Shown: positions 35,324-47,502, counted from the first letter of the stretch. The stretch: DNA of 64,000 nt from Siphonodentalium dalli (GCA_032622095.1 CP136069.1:52498760-52562759), one strand, 5' to 3'. The notes: generated by a model from the letters alone, not told the origin. Program-made: numbers and translations.

Positions 35324-36465
35324 GGAGAACCTCGAAAAATGTAACCGAAGTAACTTGTACTCTTATATCTTCTAAACAGTCACAATGTATATGGGCATTC
35401 ATAATGAGCTAGCAAAGCTATCTTTCTAACTGAGTTATTTATACAGGTGAATGAAACGGCGACGTTAAATTCGCAAAAGCCAATTATGTGAGACGTACAC
35501 ATAGCCGTACGGGCGTCCAAATTCTTTTGGGGGGGGGGGGGGGCTGTGATCAATTTTGCCCGATGTTTATTACCGTGACATGATATATTCATGATTGTAG
35601 CACAGTTCTTGTAGAATATACCTTATATATACAGAAATATAACAAAATAGATTCAAATTAGCATTATATATGTATAATTCTGATAAAAATCTGAAACATA
35701 CTGGAAATTACCACAATTTACCCCTGATATACCATTAAATTTGCCCGAATTTGACCGAAAATATCTCCAATTTGCCCGAGAATTGGCAAAATTTTCAGCT
35801 TTCAAAACGTTTTGGGGGGGGCTGCAGCCCTCCCAGCCCGCTGGCCCATACGGCAATGGTCGTCCACCCCATGCACCCACTGTCGACACGTCCCTGGCTA
35901 CTCGACATACAGAAGGACTTTCAATTTCACATCTATATACTTTGTTCGTTGACTAAATGAACCCCGTCTAGTCTAAACAATATCGCAATATCTCATGGAG
36001 ATAACAAAACTTTGGACACCGATATCGCGGTTCAGATTCGGGTACCACTGCTATGTCCGGGGGAGGTGCGTACTATCGCATCTTTGCATATAGATGCGTT
36101 TGATCTACACCGATAACGCGACATACACATGCATTCCATGGGGCGTACTATATCTGCTACAGGCGGGAGTTATCGGACTTGACATCATTCATAATCCATA
36201 TATTGTAACTTTCCTTACATTTCTATTATCACATCACTGGTCATACAAATTTTAAATTACATCATTTAAAAAAAACAGATCTGAGTATCCAGTTCAATGA
36301 CAAAATTCAAGAATTGAATTCGAGAATTAATTTATTTCGTTTGCATATATACTGTGGTTGGATTAACGTGAAAAATTCCAGCCGTCGGGTTAACATTATA
36401 TTTGGTGTCTGTTTGTATTAATATTCCATGGCTTAATTTGGATTCCTGTCGTTTTACTCTAAGAC
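35324..36465. other. Upstream region of the putative secreted SRCR gene
   Basis: No exon recognised. A G run of about 19 lies near 35,526. A TATA-like GCATATATACTG at about 36,341 lies about 120 bp before the ATG at 36,466 and could be the core promoter; this is inference only. Confidence 0.3.
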
Positions 36466-36544
36466 ATGGGATTCCTTCGGAAGTTAGCTGTTGGTGCTGA
36501 ATTCTCCACTGTTTTGTTCATGACTGTTGTCTGTTTAGCGAAAT
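36466..36544 (+). CDS. Signal-peptide exon, probable exon 1 of a secreted SRCR protein
   Basis: The ATG is in good context (GACATGG). The exon encodes 26 residues plus one base: a basic start (MGFLRK), then a hydrophobic stretch (FSTVLFMTVVCLA) typical of a signal peptide, followed by a consensus donor AAAT/GTAAGTAT at 36,545. The exon ends in phase 1. The SRCR exon at 57,689 starts in phase 1, so the two can be joined directly and would place the SRCR domain right after the signal peptide (the junction codon reads Ser). Secreted SRCR proteins commonly have exactly this layout with phase-1 introns. What is seen is the frame, donor and phase; the link across 21 kb is inference, and another exon might lie between or this exon might belong to a different gene. 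Confidence 0.5.
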
Positions 36545-36759
36545 GTAAGTATCTACAAGACCGTGCATAATATACACAAGGATTTGGATGGATTCCTCAC
36601 TCATCGGTGAAATTAAACTCCATGCATTTTGAATTTGTTGATACAATATCTCCTATAAATTTTGAATTTTCACTTTCAGCATCTTTAATAGTACGCACCT
36701 TCTTCCTTTTTTTTTTAGACCGTAACAAACACTCTGTATCTTTGAGTGTGATCAATTTG

Positions 36760-39700
36760 TACACTGTAAAAAGGACTGTGTGGCAGCTTCCACACAATGA
36801 CTGTGTGGAGGCATTATCTGAACATAAGTGTGTACACAATACACACATATGTGTGTATCACCCAATATCCACACATATATGTGTACATCACCACACATAT
36901 TTGTATGTGACGTCGGTTTTTTTAAATTTCACGTGGTGGTCACGCGCGCGTCGTTGTTTCGTACAGGCTCACAGGCTGCCGTAAAATGTACACATGGAGT
37001 CTTGTTGATTGTGGTGGATCTCTAAATTCGATATATTGGTCGGTCTCTTCGATTATTTCTATAGTTAAGGTAAGATTATATTTAAATTGGCAAGATATTC
37101 ACCTTTGTGAGAATTTCCGTATCTATTTTGTATAAACATGATTGAACGAAATAATAAACTTGATTTGGATTTTCTGATTCAACAATTCCCTGTCGCATAG
37201 TCATATATTTACATTTTAGAGTTGTGCGTTTATCTGGGTTTATCTGTTGTTTCTGTAGTCTATATGATACACATCTTTCCGAAGCACAAAACCTGCTCGA
37301 AAAGTGTCTTTATGTAAATTGACAAATTCAACTGTGTGGTGAAGACATTTACTGAACAAATGTGTGTTCATCACATACACACTATATATATTATACAGCG
37401 TGCTTTAAACCAGAACCACAATTTTATTATTTTGCACGGTAAGGTTCTCATGTTGATAAAGTAACGACGTTTTTTGTGTTTATATGGAATGCAGATGAGA
37501 GGAAATATATACTGAGACCAGTGACGTGGCGACAGGGCGGATATTGGGAAGGGTGTGTCTATAACCCTATCCCAAACCTCGGTAAAATTTACTAGAAATT
37601 CCAACAGTTGGAAATTTCATGCCTGACGCAAAGTTACAAGTTTTACACCGCATGCATTATAATAGGTTGAAATTGTTCTCTTTGTTTGATTTTTCAACCA
37701 GTAATTAGTGGGAAATTTATAGTTTTTTTTAGACAAACAGTAGCATATTTTTCTACTTTTGGTAAAACAAAAATGGCCTCAAATGGCCATCGGATGGAAG
37801 ACTTCCATTTGGTTGGAAATTCTAATAGTTGGAAAGCTTGAGGTACCAATTGGAAAATTCAGAACGAGAGGGGGGGGGGTGTGCAAATATAATTCTACAA
37901 ATATGGTTCAAGGGGGAAGGTGTGGTGTACTTCGACATTTGAAGGTGGACACCCCACCCCCACCCCCACCCCCCACCAACGGCGACCACTGAGCCGCGTC
38001 CATGAATGAGACTTGTGGCTGCCACTGAAATGCCCTAGTCGCATACTACGAAGTTCTATATGACATGTGGCACCCGGAATCACACAAAATGTGTGAAATT
38101 GGTGTTTCAAATTAATTTCATTTGAATATGATGAGCATCTCTGTTGCAATAAACCTTGAAATACCACAATGGACGATCAATGTACCAAGGGAAACAAATT
38201 GTTGGGTGGGTGGGGTATTTATTTGTCAATTATATTGGTGGTTTACCAAGATGATGTGAAAAATTAACATGCATATTTTGGCTCCTCTACTATGTATAAC
38301 TTGCGTAAATTTGGTTACCGAGGGAGGGGCCCGGGGGGGGGGGGGGGTGATGTCGTATATCTAATACATATGTAGCCACCGTTTGTGTCCAAAACTTTAA
38401 ATTGTGAAGAATATTATGTCATTCAATAAATGTCATAGCAAATAACGAACTTAGAAATAATCTAAAATTATAAATACTGCAGAATAGTGAGATGTGTCAT
38501 TAAAGTATTGTTAGCATTTGGATTAAGTGACGTACATGGTGAAGAGTTATCGTTTATACTATAAAAAAAGGGGGGGGGCTTATTTTCAAACTCGCCATGT
38601 TTCTCATATTATAATCCTTATATATGAATGTATTGTGTTATATATAGCTACAATTCCTTATGTAAAATTGCAAATTTCCCGTGTCAAGATTGTGCTTAAT
38701 GAGGCATCGATCTGGCCATATAGATAAAGTAAAATATATTTATAAATTGTCCGAACATTCATTATGTGAAGCTATAATGAGTAGTACATGTATATATTTA
38801 GTATCTTTCAAAAACTATATTCCTTTCTGAAAATGCGCTCTTTAATGTATGAATTATAATACTGTTATAGATGTACATACAATGTATACTGTAAATAATA
38901 TTCCCAATGGCATGTTATAAACAAAATAACTTCTCTGCTTACAGGTTCAATGGTGAAATCATGGCGGTCACGCGGTGCAACGTCGATGTAAATAACAAGA
39001 TATGGACATGGCTGCCTTGGCAATGACGCAGATAAACTATAATCAACCAACCAAGAACCATTGTGGAATGTATGAGTTAGACACAAATTCCACAATCAAT
39101 GATTTTGGTATACATATGATGTCATGTGCTGTAATTTGGTTTCTGTGCAAGAGGCGATTACATTCAAAAAGACTATCCTCTTTGGAGCCCTTAATTTTCT
39201 TGTATAGTTCAAGGGATCTCAGAAAGCTTCAGTTAGTTTTAGAGCTTGTTCTTCTACACACGTGAGGGTGAGTCTGATGTAAGACAGCCAACCAGTAGCA
39301 ATATATATGTATATATAGCAGAGACTGACTTTCGAATTGTTCCAATACATTCAAGTTGAAGGAAAATTCTAGTTATTGATGTGAAACCCATTGATGGAAC
39401 TGAAACATGCACGCTTATAGTTTAAAGGATGACCAAAATATTACGTGAATGTGTTAAACGGCTGTTTTGTTTTGTGTCTTTGTATTATTGAAATTAAAGA
39501 CTATAGCTATACTATATCATTCGACAATCACGATTTCTGCTGTGTACACAAAAGAAGGCCGCGGACCCCCGGGATATGCATGTTTGCTGTTTGATAAGTT
39601 AATATTCGAAAACGTCCAGCGCCGCACGTCAAGCATCAGTAGACTATAACATTTCATATGTATGGCGGGAAAAAAACGTCCAACGATAGCCGAACTATAT

Positions 39701-40349
39701 GTTTGGCCAATAAATATCAGTAAACACTCTTCCTTGAATATGATTTTTCTTTTGCAGGATTAGCAACCTATATTGTTTGGATCGACCACACAAATTTGTA
39801 CACATGTAATGAACACATATGTGTTGTCTTGCCCAACAGCATTGTGTACAAAAACAATACAAAATAGTGTAATGGCGATGAACACTATTGTTTGGATCAA
39901 CCACACAAATGTGTACGCATGTGATTAACACATATGTGTAGTCTCGCCCAACAACATTGTGTACAATAACAATACAAACGTGTGTGGTAGCGGCGAACAT
40001 ATTGTTTCCTTAGTGCAAACATATTTGTGTCCATTCAACGAACAAATAAATGTGCTGGACCAAAACATCTTTGTGTGTGCCAACTACACAACTTTGTAGG
40101 TCAGTAACCACACATAAACTGTTCATCTGCATCCACACAATCTTGTGCGCAACTTAGCACACATTTAATGTGTGCCTACAAAGAACAAGTTGTTTTGGTC
40201 GATCCACACAGTATGTTCGCCACCACCACACAACAGATGTGTGGTCATTTGCCACACAATTCACCACACAATGTTGTCCTCGATCAAATGGCTACACAAA
40301 CTGTGTGGTAACTGTGTGGTTCTACCACACAGTCGTTTTAAGAGTGTAC
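36760..40349. mobile_element. Element with CACACA/TGTGTG word arrays at both ends
   Basis: The left end reads TACACTGTAAAAAGGACTGT; the right end, inverted, reads TACACTCTTAAAACGACTGT. Next to each end are arrays of short self-complementary words: CACACATATGTGTG, ACACAATACACAC and TGTGTGG at 36,775-36,910 and 37,330-37,385, and CCACACAAATTTGTAC-like words at 39,770-40,335. The middle (37.4-39.7 kb) is unlike the arrays. It lies inside the proposed 21-kb SRCR intron. Whether it is one element or two nearby ones is uncertain. Confidence 0.5.
37590..37860. repeat. TTGGAAATTTCC-word repeat, related to 42.3-42.7 kb
   Basis: Contains CCAACAGTTGGAAATTTC and repeated TTGGAAA words plus GGCCTCAAATGGCCAT, as in the tandem repeat at 42,060-42,700. 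The sequence GTGACGTGGCGAC just upstream (37,521) is the reverse complement of GTCGCCACGTC at 42,869, suggesting shared ends. Confidence 0.45.
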
Positions 40350-40368
40350 ACACAGAATCTGATTTATA

Positions 40369-40900
40369 GGAGCGGATAGCTCAGTTGGTTTGTGGGTCAA
40401 CCTCTGAGCTAAACCGTCGACACGGTCGAGGGTTCGTATCCGACAGTGTCGGTCGGACTTTGAGTCGCCTTCAGCATTCCCAGTACCATGATGGGCATTA
40501 CGAGTCAACCATGGATGCCACCATCAGTGCTCTGAGAACGATTCCAGAAGCAAAAAAATCTCAGACAAAATTTGAAGAAAAAAACAAACCACTTATCGGT
40601 ACTGGGCGAATTGTGTACCTCCGATCCTCTGCCGTGTCATTATTAGATATGCCACTGTTATGTGCTATATGCACACCGTCGGATCTGGAGCCGACGTTTA
40701 CGGCTGTCCCGTGTGCAACAATGTGCGCACGTCAAAGAACCCAAAACAGTGGCGTTGAAGTCACGGGTAAAATGGCAAAATTACCTGACCAAACTTCGAG
40801 TCATCCTACTCACGGGACCACATCGGAAATTAAGGCACTTCTGCGTGAGCCTTTCCTGTGCTATCCCTGACATTGGACCGAATAAACTCATTCACAGTAC
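40369..40900 (+). repeat. tRNA-derived SINE
   Basis: A tRNA-like head has the RNA polymerase III A box TAGCTCAGTTGG (40,377-40,388) and B box GGTTCGTATCC (40,431-40,441), about 43 bp apart between boxes, as in tRNA genes. It is followed by a non-tRNA body with a core word GTGCGCACGTCAAAGAACCC (40,723-40,742), of the kind seen in conserved central domains of invertebrate SINEs (recalled, not searched). The 161-codon plus-strand frame here is a by-product. The element begins about 20 bp after the end of the CACACA-word element. The 3' end is approximate (AATAAACTC near 40,880). Confidence 0.75.
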
Positions 40901-41138
40901 ATACATGTACACCTCTATGTGACGACACCGTCGACACGAAACCCCGATACGAACGACTATCACACAAGACGCACTCGTATTTAGGACCGTCTCAAGGAAG
41001 TTTAGAATTAATAACTTAAATTTAATTTGTCGGGATATATTTTCCAAGTTATCGTTTCTCTTCACAGTGTAAATATAAAAAGCGCCCGTCGTAGCACCAC
41101 AAAGTATATTTCTCAACTAATCGATAGAAGACCGAAGG

Positions 41139-41205
41139 GCAAAATAAATAAATAAATAAATAAACAAATAAATAAACAAACAAAAAATAAATAAATAAAA
41201 TAGAG
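41139..41205. repeat. AAAT/AAAC microsatellite
   Basis: A run of (AAATA/AAACA)n tetranucleotide-like units with interruptions. The minus-strand frame over it ends in a low-complexity YLFICLFI tail and is not a credible gene. Confidence 0.85.
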
Positions 41206-42059
41206 ACAATACTTGTTCAGCAAAATATCTAGGTGGCTGGCTGCCCACAGCTGCCCTGGTTGTTGGACGACAATTGGGTCCCAAGGAAGTTGGCGTACCA
41301 GAGCAGCTGAAGTTGGGCGCACTCGCATTGACACCGCATGGTTAACACACTGAGGGCTTCCCACTTCATTTAGACCGATAGTACTTATAGAAGCCTTTTT
41401 GGACAAGTTGGCATCCCTGAAATATAGTTTCCCTCCCTATTGGTCCCACTGTCAAAACATATGAGAATACAAATCTTTCATCAAACAAAGGTCGGCGTCG
41501 CAGATTCCTTCCCTTGTGGTGCACATCTGGGTCTGATGTAAATTTACAAAGGCGAGGGTCCTAACCTATGGATTATGATATATCAATGGTGGTATTCATA
41601 CTATACAACGCCCTGGACCACATCAGGCTGGCGAATGCAGCAATTGTTTCTCTGCACATGGTCGGGTAGATAGGCGATTTCGGCCATGGAAGTTAAGGGG
41701 AAAACTCAAAACAAATAAATTGGTTGACAAATCGATATTTGGCTGCTGATGTGCAGTCAGGGACGTGGTTAGAGGGTCTCCGTTGGGGGGGGGGGTGTTC
41801 ACCTTGGGAATTCCAACTGCACCCCCTTGAATCTTGAATCAAACCATATACACAAGTTTTGTTGAATTTCATTTGCACCCCCCCCCCTTGGACCCAACTG
41901 CTCCTGTACAGGCTTAATAGCCTATTCTGAATGCTGTATGGCTCTTGTACTATATAGCCACATGGAGGAACAGAATCATCGTTCTATATACCCGATATGA
42001 GAAATTTCAGAAATCTGAACTAAAATTGCATAAATTCTAAGTGGTCCACTCCAGACAAA

Positions 42060-42700
42060 TTCACAGGGTGTGAGAACATTTTCAAATCTGAACAAGAAAA
42101 TCGCAAAATCCTAGCATCTAGACTGGCCTCAAGATTTGCTAGTGTTTGAAATTTCAAAACCTGATATCCGTCCCACTTATAGGTTGAAAAATGTCCAACT
42201 GATAACCTTTTCAGTTCACAATATTGACCAAATGTAGTAAAATAATGTTTCTTAAACTAATTGGTCATTTCTTTTAGGCCACGAGAGGAACAGGACACAC
42301 CGGACGACCATGGTTCGGTCCGGTGTGAGAAAATTTTGAAATCTGAACAAGAAAATAGCAAAATCCTAGCATTTAGACTGGCCTCAAGCTTTCCCAGAAT
42401 CCCAGTGTTGGAAATTTTAAACCTGACACCTCCACTTAGGTTGGAAAATTTCCAACTGATGACCATTTCAGTCCACAATTTTGACCAAATGTACGAAAAT
42501 ATTGTTTTCTTAAATTAACAAGCATTTTTTGACTGGCCACGGTGGAGGGACCTGGACACAAGCTTTCCAACTGTTGGAAATTTCCAATCTGACACCCCCT
42601 AAGGTTGGAAATTTTCCAACTGATGGCCATTTCAGTCTAAAATTTTGACCAAAAGTAGGAACATGAGCAAATGTTGGTCTAAAAACAACAAATTCCCCTC
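42060..42700 (+). repeat. Tandem repeat with about 256-bp unit, two to three copies
   Basis: GTGTGAGAAMATTTTSAAATCTGAACAAGAAAAT followed by GCAAAATCCTAGCAT and AGACTGGCCTCAAG occurs at 42,067 and 42,323. A third shorter copy starts near 42,555 with CAAGCTTTCCAACTGTTGGA. All contain the TTGGAAATTTCCAACTG word. Runs of C or G (41,786, 41,878, 42,859) flank the region. Confidence 0.7.
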
Positions 42701-43774
42701 TAATAAATTGTTGGAAAACCAAACTACAAGAACAACTTCAGCCTATTGTTGGTGTGAGATTTCCAACTAATGTTGTGTCAAGTATGAAATGTCCAACTGT
42801 TGAAGAAAGTTTTGACCAAAGTTGGGGGTACGCCCTGGTACGCCAACTTATTTGACCCCCCCCCCCCAAGTCGCCACGTCTCTGTGTGCAGTTGGCGTGA
42901 CAGTCTAGATGTACGACTCGAGTGTCCGTGAAATACAACCTGACTGGGTTCGATCCGCCCTATAAACTGTCAGTAGACGGCACAGCCGCCCAGCTAAATT
43001 GTTGCGTTAATAGGCTATATTGCACATCATACTCCGCCATGGGGCATAGCAGGTTAACATCTTATTTTCCAGAAGTTAACGTAAAAGGGACGCTGTTCGG
43101 TTTTAAAGGTCCAAATTAAGTTCTGGAGTGACATGAAAATTGGCGGGGATCTCAGCAAAGAATCTGAGGGGGCTCACTCCAAAAGGATTAGATTTAATTT
43201 GGCGTGCATGGGGAACCGAAGAGACTTATTTTGAAGGCACACTACCATTGATTTGTCGGAATAATTAGTTTTCGGCTCATATTTGAACCCCCGTGCGCGT
43301 TACAGTATCTCTAAACGGTCGGGGAAGATTGTATACCAGTATGGTGTAGCGGAAATTAGGCAAACATCACCATTTTCAAACCTGTGGGCACACCAGTGAT
43401 AGGAAATTTGTACTTTTGAGTCACTTCAAGAAATTCGCCATCCTTTTCACCAGAGGGCGCCCAACATACAAAACCGGAAGTAGCATGCGTGCCACAAGGT
43501 CAAGGGTCGAGGAGTTCATAATGGAGTGCTTTATTATTTAAATTCATTCAAAGACTACCAATGGACGTTGAACCGAGCGTCAAATATCACAATAAAGTTT
43601 GCCAGCATACGCGGCCTAATCTATCATCTAGATCTATACATGTATACATGTATGTTTTCGTTTTTCGCGTCGATCTGAACTTGCATGCATGTGTTCACAC
43701 GGCATAAGCCATAATAATAATATTAATATTATTAATAACCCAGTCACTGACTGACTGAGGCTAATGATTTAGCC
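42701..43774. other. No gene recognised
   Basis: GGGTTCGATCCGCCC at about 42,945 resembles a tRNA B box, but no A box or cloverleaf surrounds it. Nothing else is supportable in this part of the proposed intron. Confidence 0.35.
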
Positions 43775-44242
43775 CTAATGGGATCGTTGTCGTAATGTTT
43801 TATACATAGTCATATTATGATAGATGCACACCGTGTGCATTTATGTATACATAAATACATAAATGCACACCAGTCTCGCGTAGTGTCATGTGACAGGGGT
43901 CATTGTCGTAGTGTTTTCTACATAAATGCACACATTTTGATATTTTTTGTAAGTTCATTTTCTGCCGTTCATCGACCAAACAACCATGCAGTTCGTTCCG
44001 TCCCTGTTTAATACTAAGAAAAATATACGCCCGATGACCAATCTTATTGCAGTTTCGATAATTGTGATAAAAGAATGCCTTTATCAGAACTTCGGAAGAA
44101 AAATAGTTATGAATTGAAGCAGACGGCAATTATTTACGGTAACGTTTCAATCTCGCGCCGACTGAGACTGGTGTGCATTTATGTACATAAATGCACACAG
44201 TGTGCATTTATGTATAAAACGTTACGACAACGACCCCATTAG
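43775..44242. mobile_element. 468-bp MITE with GTGTGCATTTATGTA palindromic modules
   Basis: The TIRs are CTAATGGGATCGTTGTCGTA and its near reverse complement ending CGACCCCATTAG. Just inside each end sit palindromes formed from GTGTGCATTTATGTA and its inverse, arranged two or three times, and one further module is inside at about 43,905-43,935. No transposase. Target duplication is not clear. Confidence 0.7.
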
Positions 44243-44314
44243 CGTCACTGAGTCAGACGATTCAGCGACCATTTTCACGATTCAGTGGCTTGACAACAAC
44301 GAGTCAGTGGCAAT

Positions 44315-44979
44315 CTATGTGAGGCCCTTTTCACATTTATTATTTAAGCACAAATTTGTGTCTATCAATTTATTTACAGACTCGAAGTTGAAGAAAAAAC
44401 ATATTTCCATATGCATATCAGCATCTCTGTCCCTGGTGTCCCAGGAATTGGTGTCTCACTCCCAGAGCTCTAGTATATTTTATTAAAGGGATATCTCCTG
44501 CACAGATATATACCATTTCCATGGCCATAAAAAGGGAATTAGGGGTTACCGGGGGGCTTGCTTCCTTCATATGGTGTACTTATTGACTTGAAATAGGGGG
44601 AAAAAAACCCTATTTTCATATTATCAGCATCCCTGTCCCCAAGAATGTGTGTCTCCATCACAGAGATCAAGTATATTTTATAAATGAGACATATCCTGCA
44701 CAGATCTATACCATTTCCATGTCATAAAAGGGATTTAGGGGTTACTGGGGGATTGCTTCCCTCATATGGCACCTGGGCCTATATAGACTTGAGTGATGTG
44801 TTTAGGCCTGTGCCATTTAAAATTAATTCAGGGGGGAAATCAATGAATACTAATTTTTATTTGCTCTTAAGCGCAAATATTTGCGTTAAGCGCAAATCAT
44901 TTACGCTTAAGCGCAAATGATAGAGGTTATTTGCGCTTAAGCGTAAATAAATAATAAATGTGAAAAGGGCCTCCCATAG
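44315..44979. mobile_element. 665-bp element with 4-bp target duplication
   Basis: CAAT flanks both sides (44,311-44,314 and 44,980-44,983). The TIRs are CTATGTGAGGCCCTTTTCAC and the inverse of CTATGGGAGGCCCTTTTCAC, continuing ATTTATTATTTA. Internally about 200 bp is duplicated in tandem (44,398-44,600 and 44,612-44,800), and near the right end AAGCGCAAAT/ATTTGCGCTT words form nested palindromes (44,868-44,950). Non-coding. Confidence 0.7.
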
Positions 44980-45304
44980 CAATCAAACGATTCGACAACC
45001 GTTCTACATAACATTTTATGACAAACTTTGGGGCTATTTACTGAATTGGGATGATAAAATTGGATTCTTCTTGGGTTTCATTGTATATTTCTATGTCTCA
45101 ATGCCAAATATTATTATTAGTGATCATTAGGATTTCTTTCCAAAAATAATAATCCTGCTGACACTATTATTAGGCACCTGAGGGTAACCCCGGGGCCATG
45201 GCAAAATCAAGAATTGTATGCACTGTGCCGTCTTTGTGGTGATTAGATCCTGGATTCAATACTTTGTAGTCTGATCTCCCCCTTTGATGCCATAGGGGCC
45301 AAGT

Positions 45305-45371
45305 TAGATCATGCCATGAATCTCTAAGTACTCTGGCTGACGCCCAGAGTAGAGATTCATGGCATGATCTG
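45305..45371. repeat. 67-bp two-step hairpin
   Basis: AGATCATGCCATGAATCTC and its exact reverse complement enclose a second stem TACTCTGG/CCAGAGTA with a six-base loop. Such a structure would fold strongly in RNA; nothing shows that it is transcribed or functional. Confidence 0.8.
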
Positions 45372-45639
45372 GGGCCAAGTCACCTAGGAGATTTCCACCT
45401 GTTTCTAACCGAGTATTCTGACATTTGAACATGACCAAATGTCCAGCATACCTGAACATGTTCAAGTTCCCTCTTCGTGAACCCAGTGGTTTTGTAATTT
45501 TTGGAACGTTTACTTGTTCATTCAAAAATGTCGCCACTCACCATAACATTAGTTATAAGATATTTTGGTCATATATAAGAGACTAGGAGATTGCCCGTCA
45601 AAAATGATGTGTGATAAGTACATGACATATGCAGGAACG

Positions 45640-46600
45640 TTGTGTGAAGAATTAGATTAAGCTGATAAAAACGCTCTTTATTGCTAATTCTTAGTGCACC
45701 TTTAAGTCATTTGAAGACAATGGCACCTTTCCCGTGACATTTTCTGTGTCGTATTACCTCAGTGCACCAATTTTCCCACATATTTTCTGAGCTGATAATA
45801 AGCGCTCTTTATTAATTACCTTACTCGTATTTAAATTCGCGCAGTACTATTTTTCACTCAGTTTTGAATTCGTGCACTTTGAATTCTCGCACCTGGCTGC
45901 GCGAATTCAAAATTGACAAAAATATTTTTCGTAAAAATCTTGTTTCAGTTCTAAATTATCCCTGAAGATACATGTGTATATCAAAGATCATCTTGGGAGA
46001 AAATTTTCATCGAATAGAAGACATCAACTATGTAATAATTTTTTTGTGAATACGGGTGCTTATCATGTATGGTCCAAATAAGCATTCTGATATTTAATAA
46101 ATATTTATGTACATCATGGGTGTATTTTAAATGTATAACTACATGTAACACATATGCTGTTTGACCACGGTGTCAACACAGGGATGTGAATACGGGGACA
46201 TGCATGCTTTCGTGCACCTTCAGTCTGGAAGCATTTCAACGTCAATGATCTGACCGCAATTCATTGCTTTGCATGTACATATGATTAATGGCGTTGAGAT
46301 GTATTGGTTGCCCATATATGTAAATATAGGTGTTTATTATCTATATAAAATACGCTCTTATTTCCCTATTGTTTGGTATAAACTTTTGAGTCGTACTATT
46401 TTGTACCAACAGGTGCGCGAAAAATAATACTGCGCGAATTTAAAAACGAGTAAGGTATGCAATTTATCAGTTATCTGAGGTCAAAGGCACCTATCCCATG
46501 ATATTCCCCTGGTCATGTGACCAATGTGTACCAATGTTCCTACATATATTCTAAGCTGTTCCCAGGAACACAAGTGAATGAAATTTAAATTGCTGGCTGC
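45640..46600 (-). repeat. Dispersed repeat R1, copy 2, interrupted by a TA MITE
   Basis: Minus-strand match to 21,880-22,640. The TTAA that is occupied by a piggyBac-like MITE in copy 1 is a single uninterrupted TTAA here (45,702-45,705). In turn copy 2 is split at TA by the MITE at 45,819-46,455 while copy 1 is uninterrupted there (near 22,038). Confidence 0.7.
45819..46455. mobile_element. 637-bp MITE with TA target duplication
   Basis: TA at 45,817-45,818 and 46,456-46,457. The TIRs are about 40 bp, starting CCTTACTCGTATTTAAATTC and mirrored by GAATTTAAAAACGAGTAAGG, with GCGCAGTA following. The interior is AT-rich and non-coding. Confidence 0.85.
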
Positions 46601-47167
46601 ATAATCGTCTTTGCCAGTCACATAATCATCCACTCTATTTATGTCAAGGATTATATATTGTTGTGCTAACCATGTAGTGCTGAACTCATTAAAGCTGATC
46701 GAATGGAAGAGCACTGTACCTAATAGAAATATAATATATGGTATATACCTGTCCGTTTATTTTGAAATATTCATTTTTTTTTTTATATAAATCACATTTT
46801 TTCCATCTGCGTTTGGTTGTTGAATCATTTGATTACCACTGAATCGTTTTCAAGTCACTGAATCGTTTTCAAGTCACTGAATCGCGATATTGGTTGCTGA
46901 ATCGTCGGAACGATTGTGCCATGTGGTGTTATGAATATGATGATTATGAATCAATAATATTAATATTAATTTAACAGTCAAAAGTTATTTTGTCGGGAGC
47001 AGCAATCTGAGCAGAACCGGAGGGTTATCATACAAAGTGATATCTGACATTATAACACTAACAGTCACAGTACGATACCTGGAGCATTAGACCCCAATAT
47101 ATCTCCAGAATCAACAAGATACTGAAGATAGTATAAATAGTATATTTTAAATCTGAACAACTTTTAT
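46601..47167. other. No gene recognised
   Basis: A short tandem of GAATCGTTTTCAAGTCACT occurs at about 46,842-46,880. Otherwise unassigned. Confidence 0.4.
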
Positions 47168-47244
47168 GGTACAATGCATTTAAGCTTTTTATACCCAGAA
47201 GTAATTGCAACATAATTTTTATTTGCAGGAATAAGTACTACTGA

Positions 47245-47502
47245 CTAGAGTGATGTCCTAAATAATCGACCCCTAAACCATAGCAGAAATATGGGAAATT
47301 TTTAAGAATTTAGTCAGAAATATGACTTGCTGCCATTCATCGGAAATCTCTCGGTGAATTTGTGTTGCCATTCTTCAGAAAGCTCTCGGTGAGAGCTTTC
47401 CGATGAATGGCAACAAGCCATATTTCCGAAAATAAATTCTGAAAAATTTCCCATCATTCTGCTGTGGTTAAAAAAAGGTCATATACTTCGGGCATTACTG
47501 TA
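47245..47502. mobile_element. Family B palindromic MITE (TA target), diverged copy
   Basis: Flanked by TA. The right end is GGGCATTACTG; the left is worn (GAGTGATGTCC). The arms contain GCCATTCATCGGAAA and inverse TTTCCGATGAATGGC. It separates GGAATAAGTAC from the CATAAACAACATACT of family F, which are nearly adjacent in copy 1 (17,995-18,030). Confidence 0.7.

Noticed and set aside
40369-40445. A functional tRNA gene
   Set aside because: A and B boxes are present, but the acceptor stem does not pair cleanly and the sequence continues into a SINE body.
40385-40870. 161-codon plus-strand open frame
   Set aside because: It is the body of a tRNA-derived SINE with A and B boxes upstream; SINEs are non-coding.
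41113-41406. 97-codon minus-strand frame with hydrophobic tail
   Set aside because: The YLFICLFI tail is translated AAAT/AAAC microsatellite; the rest matches no family.
42940-42960. tRNA B box GGGTTCGATCC
   Set aside because: No A box or cloverleaf at the expected distance.
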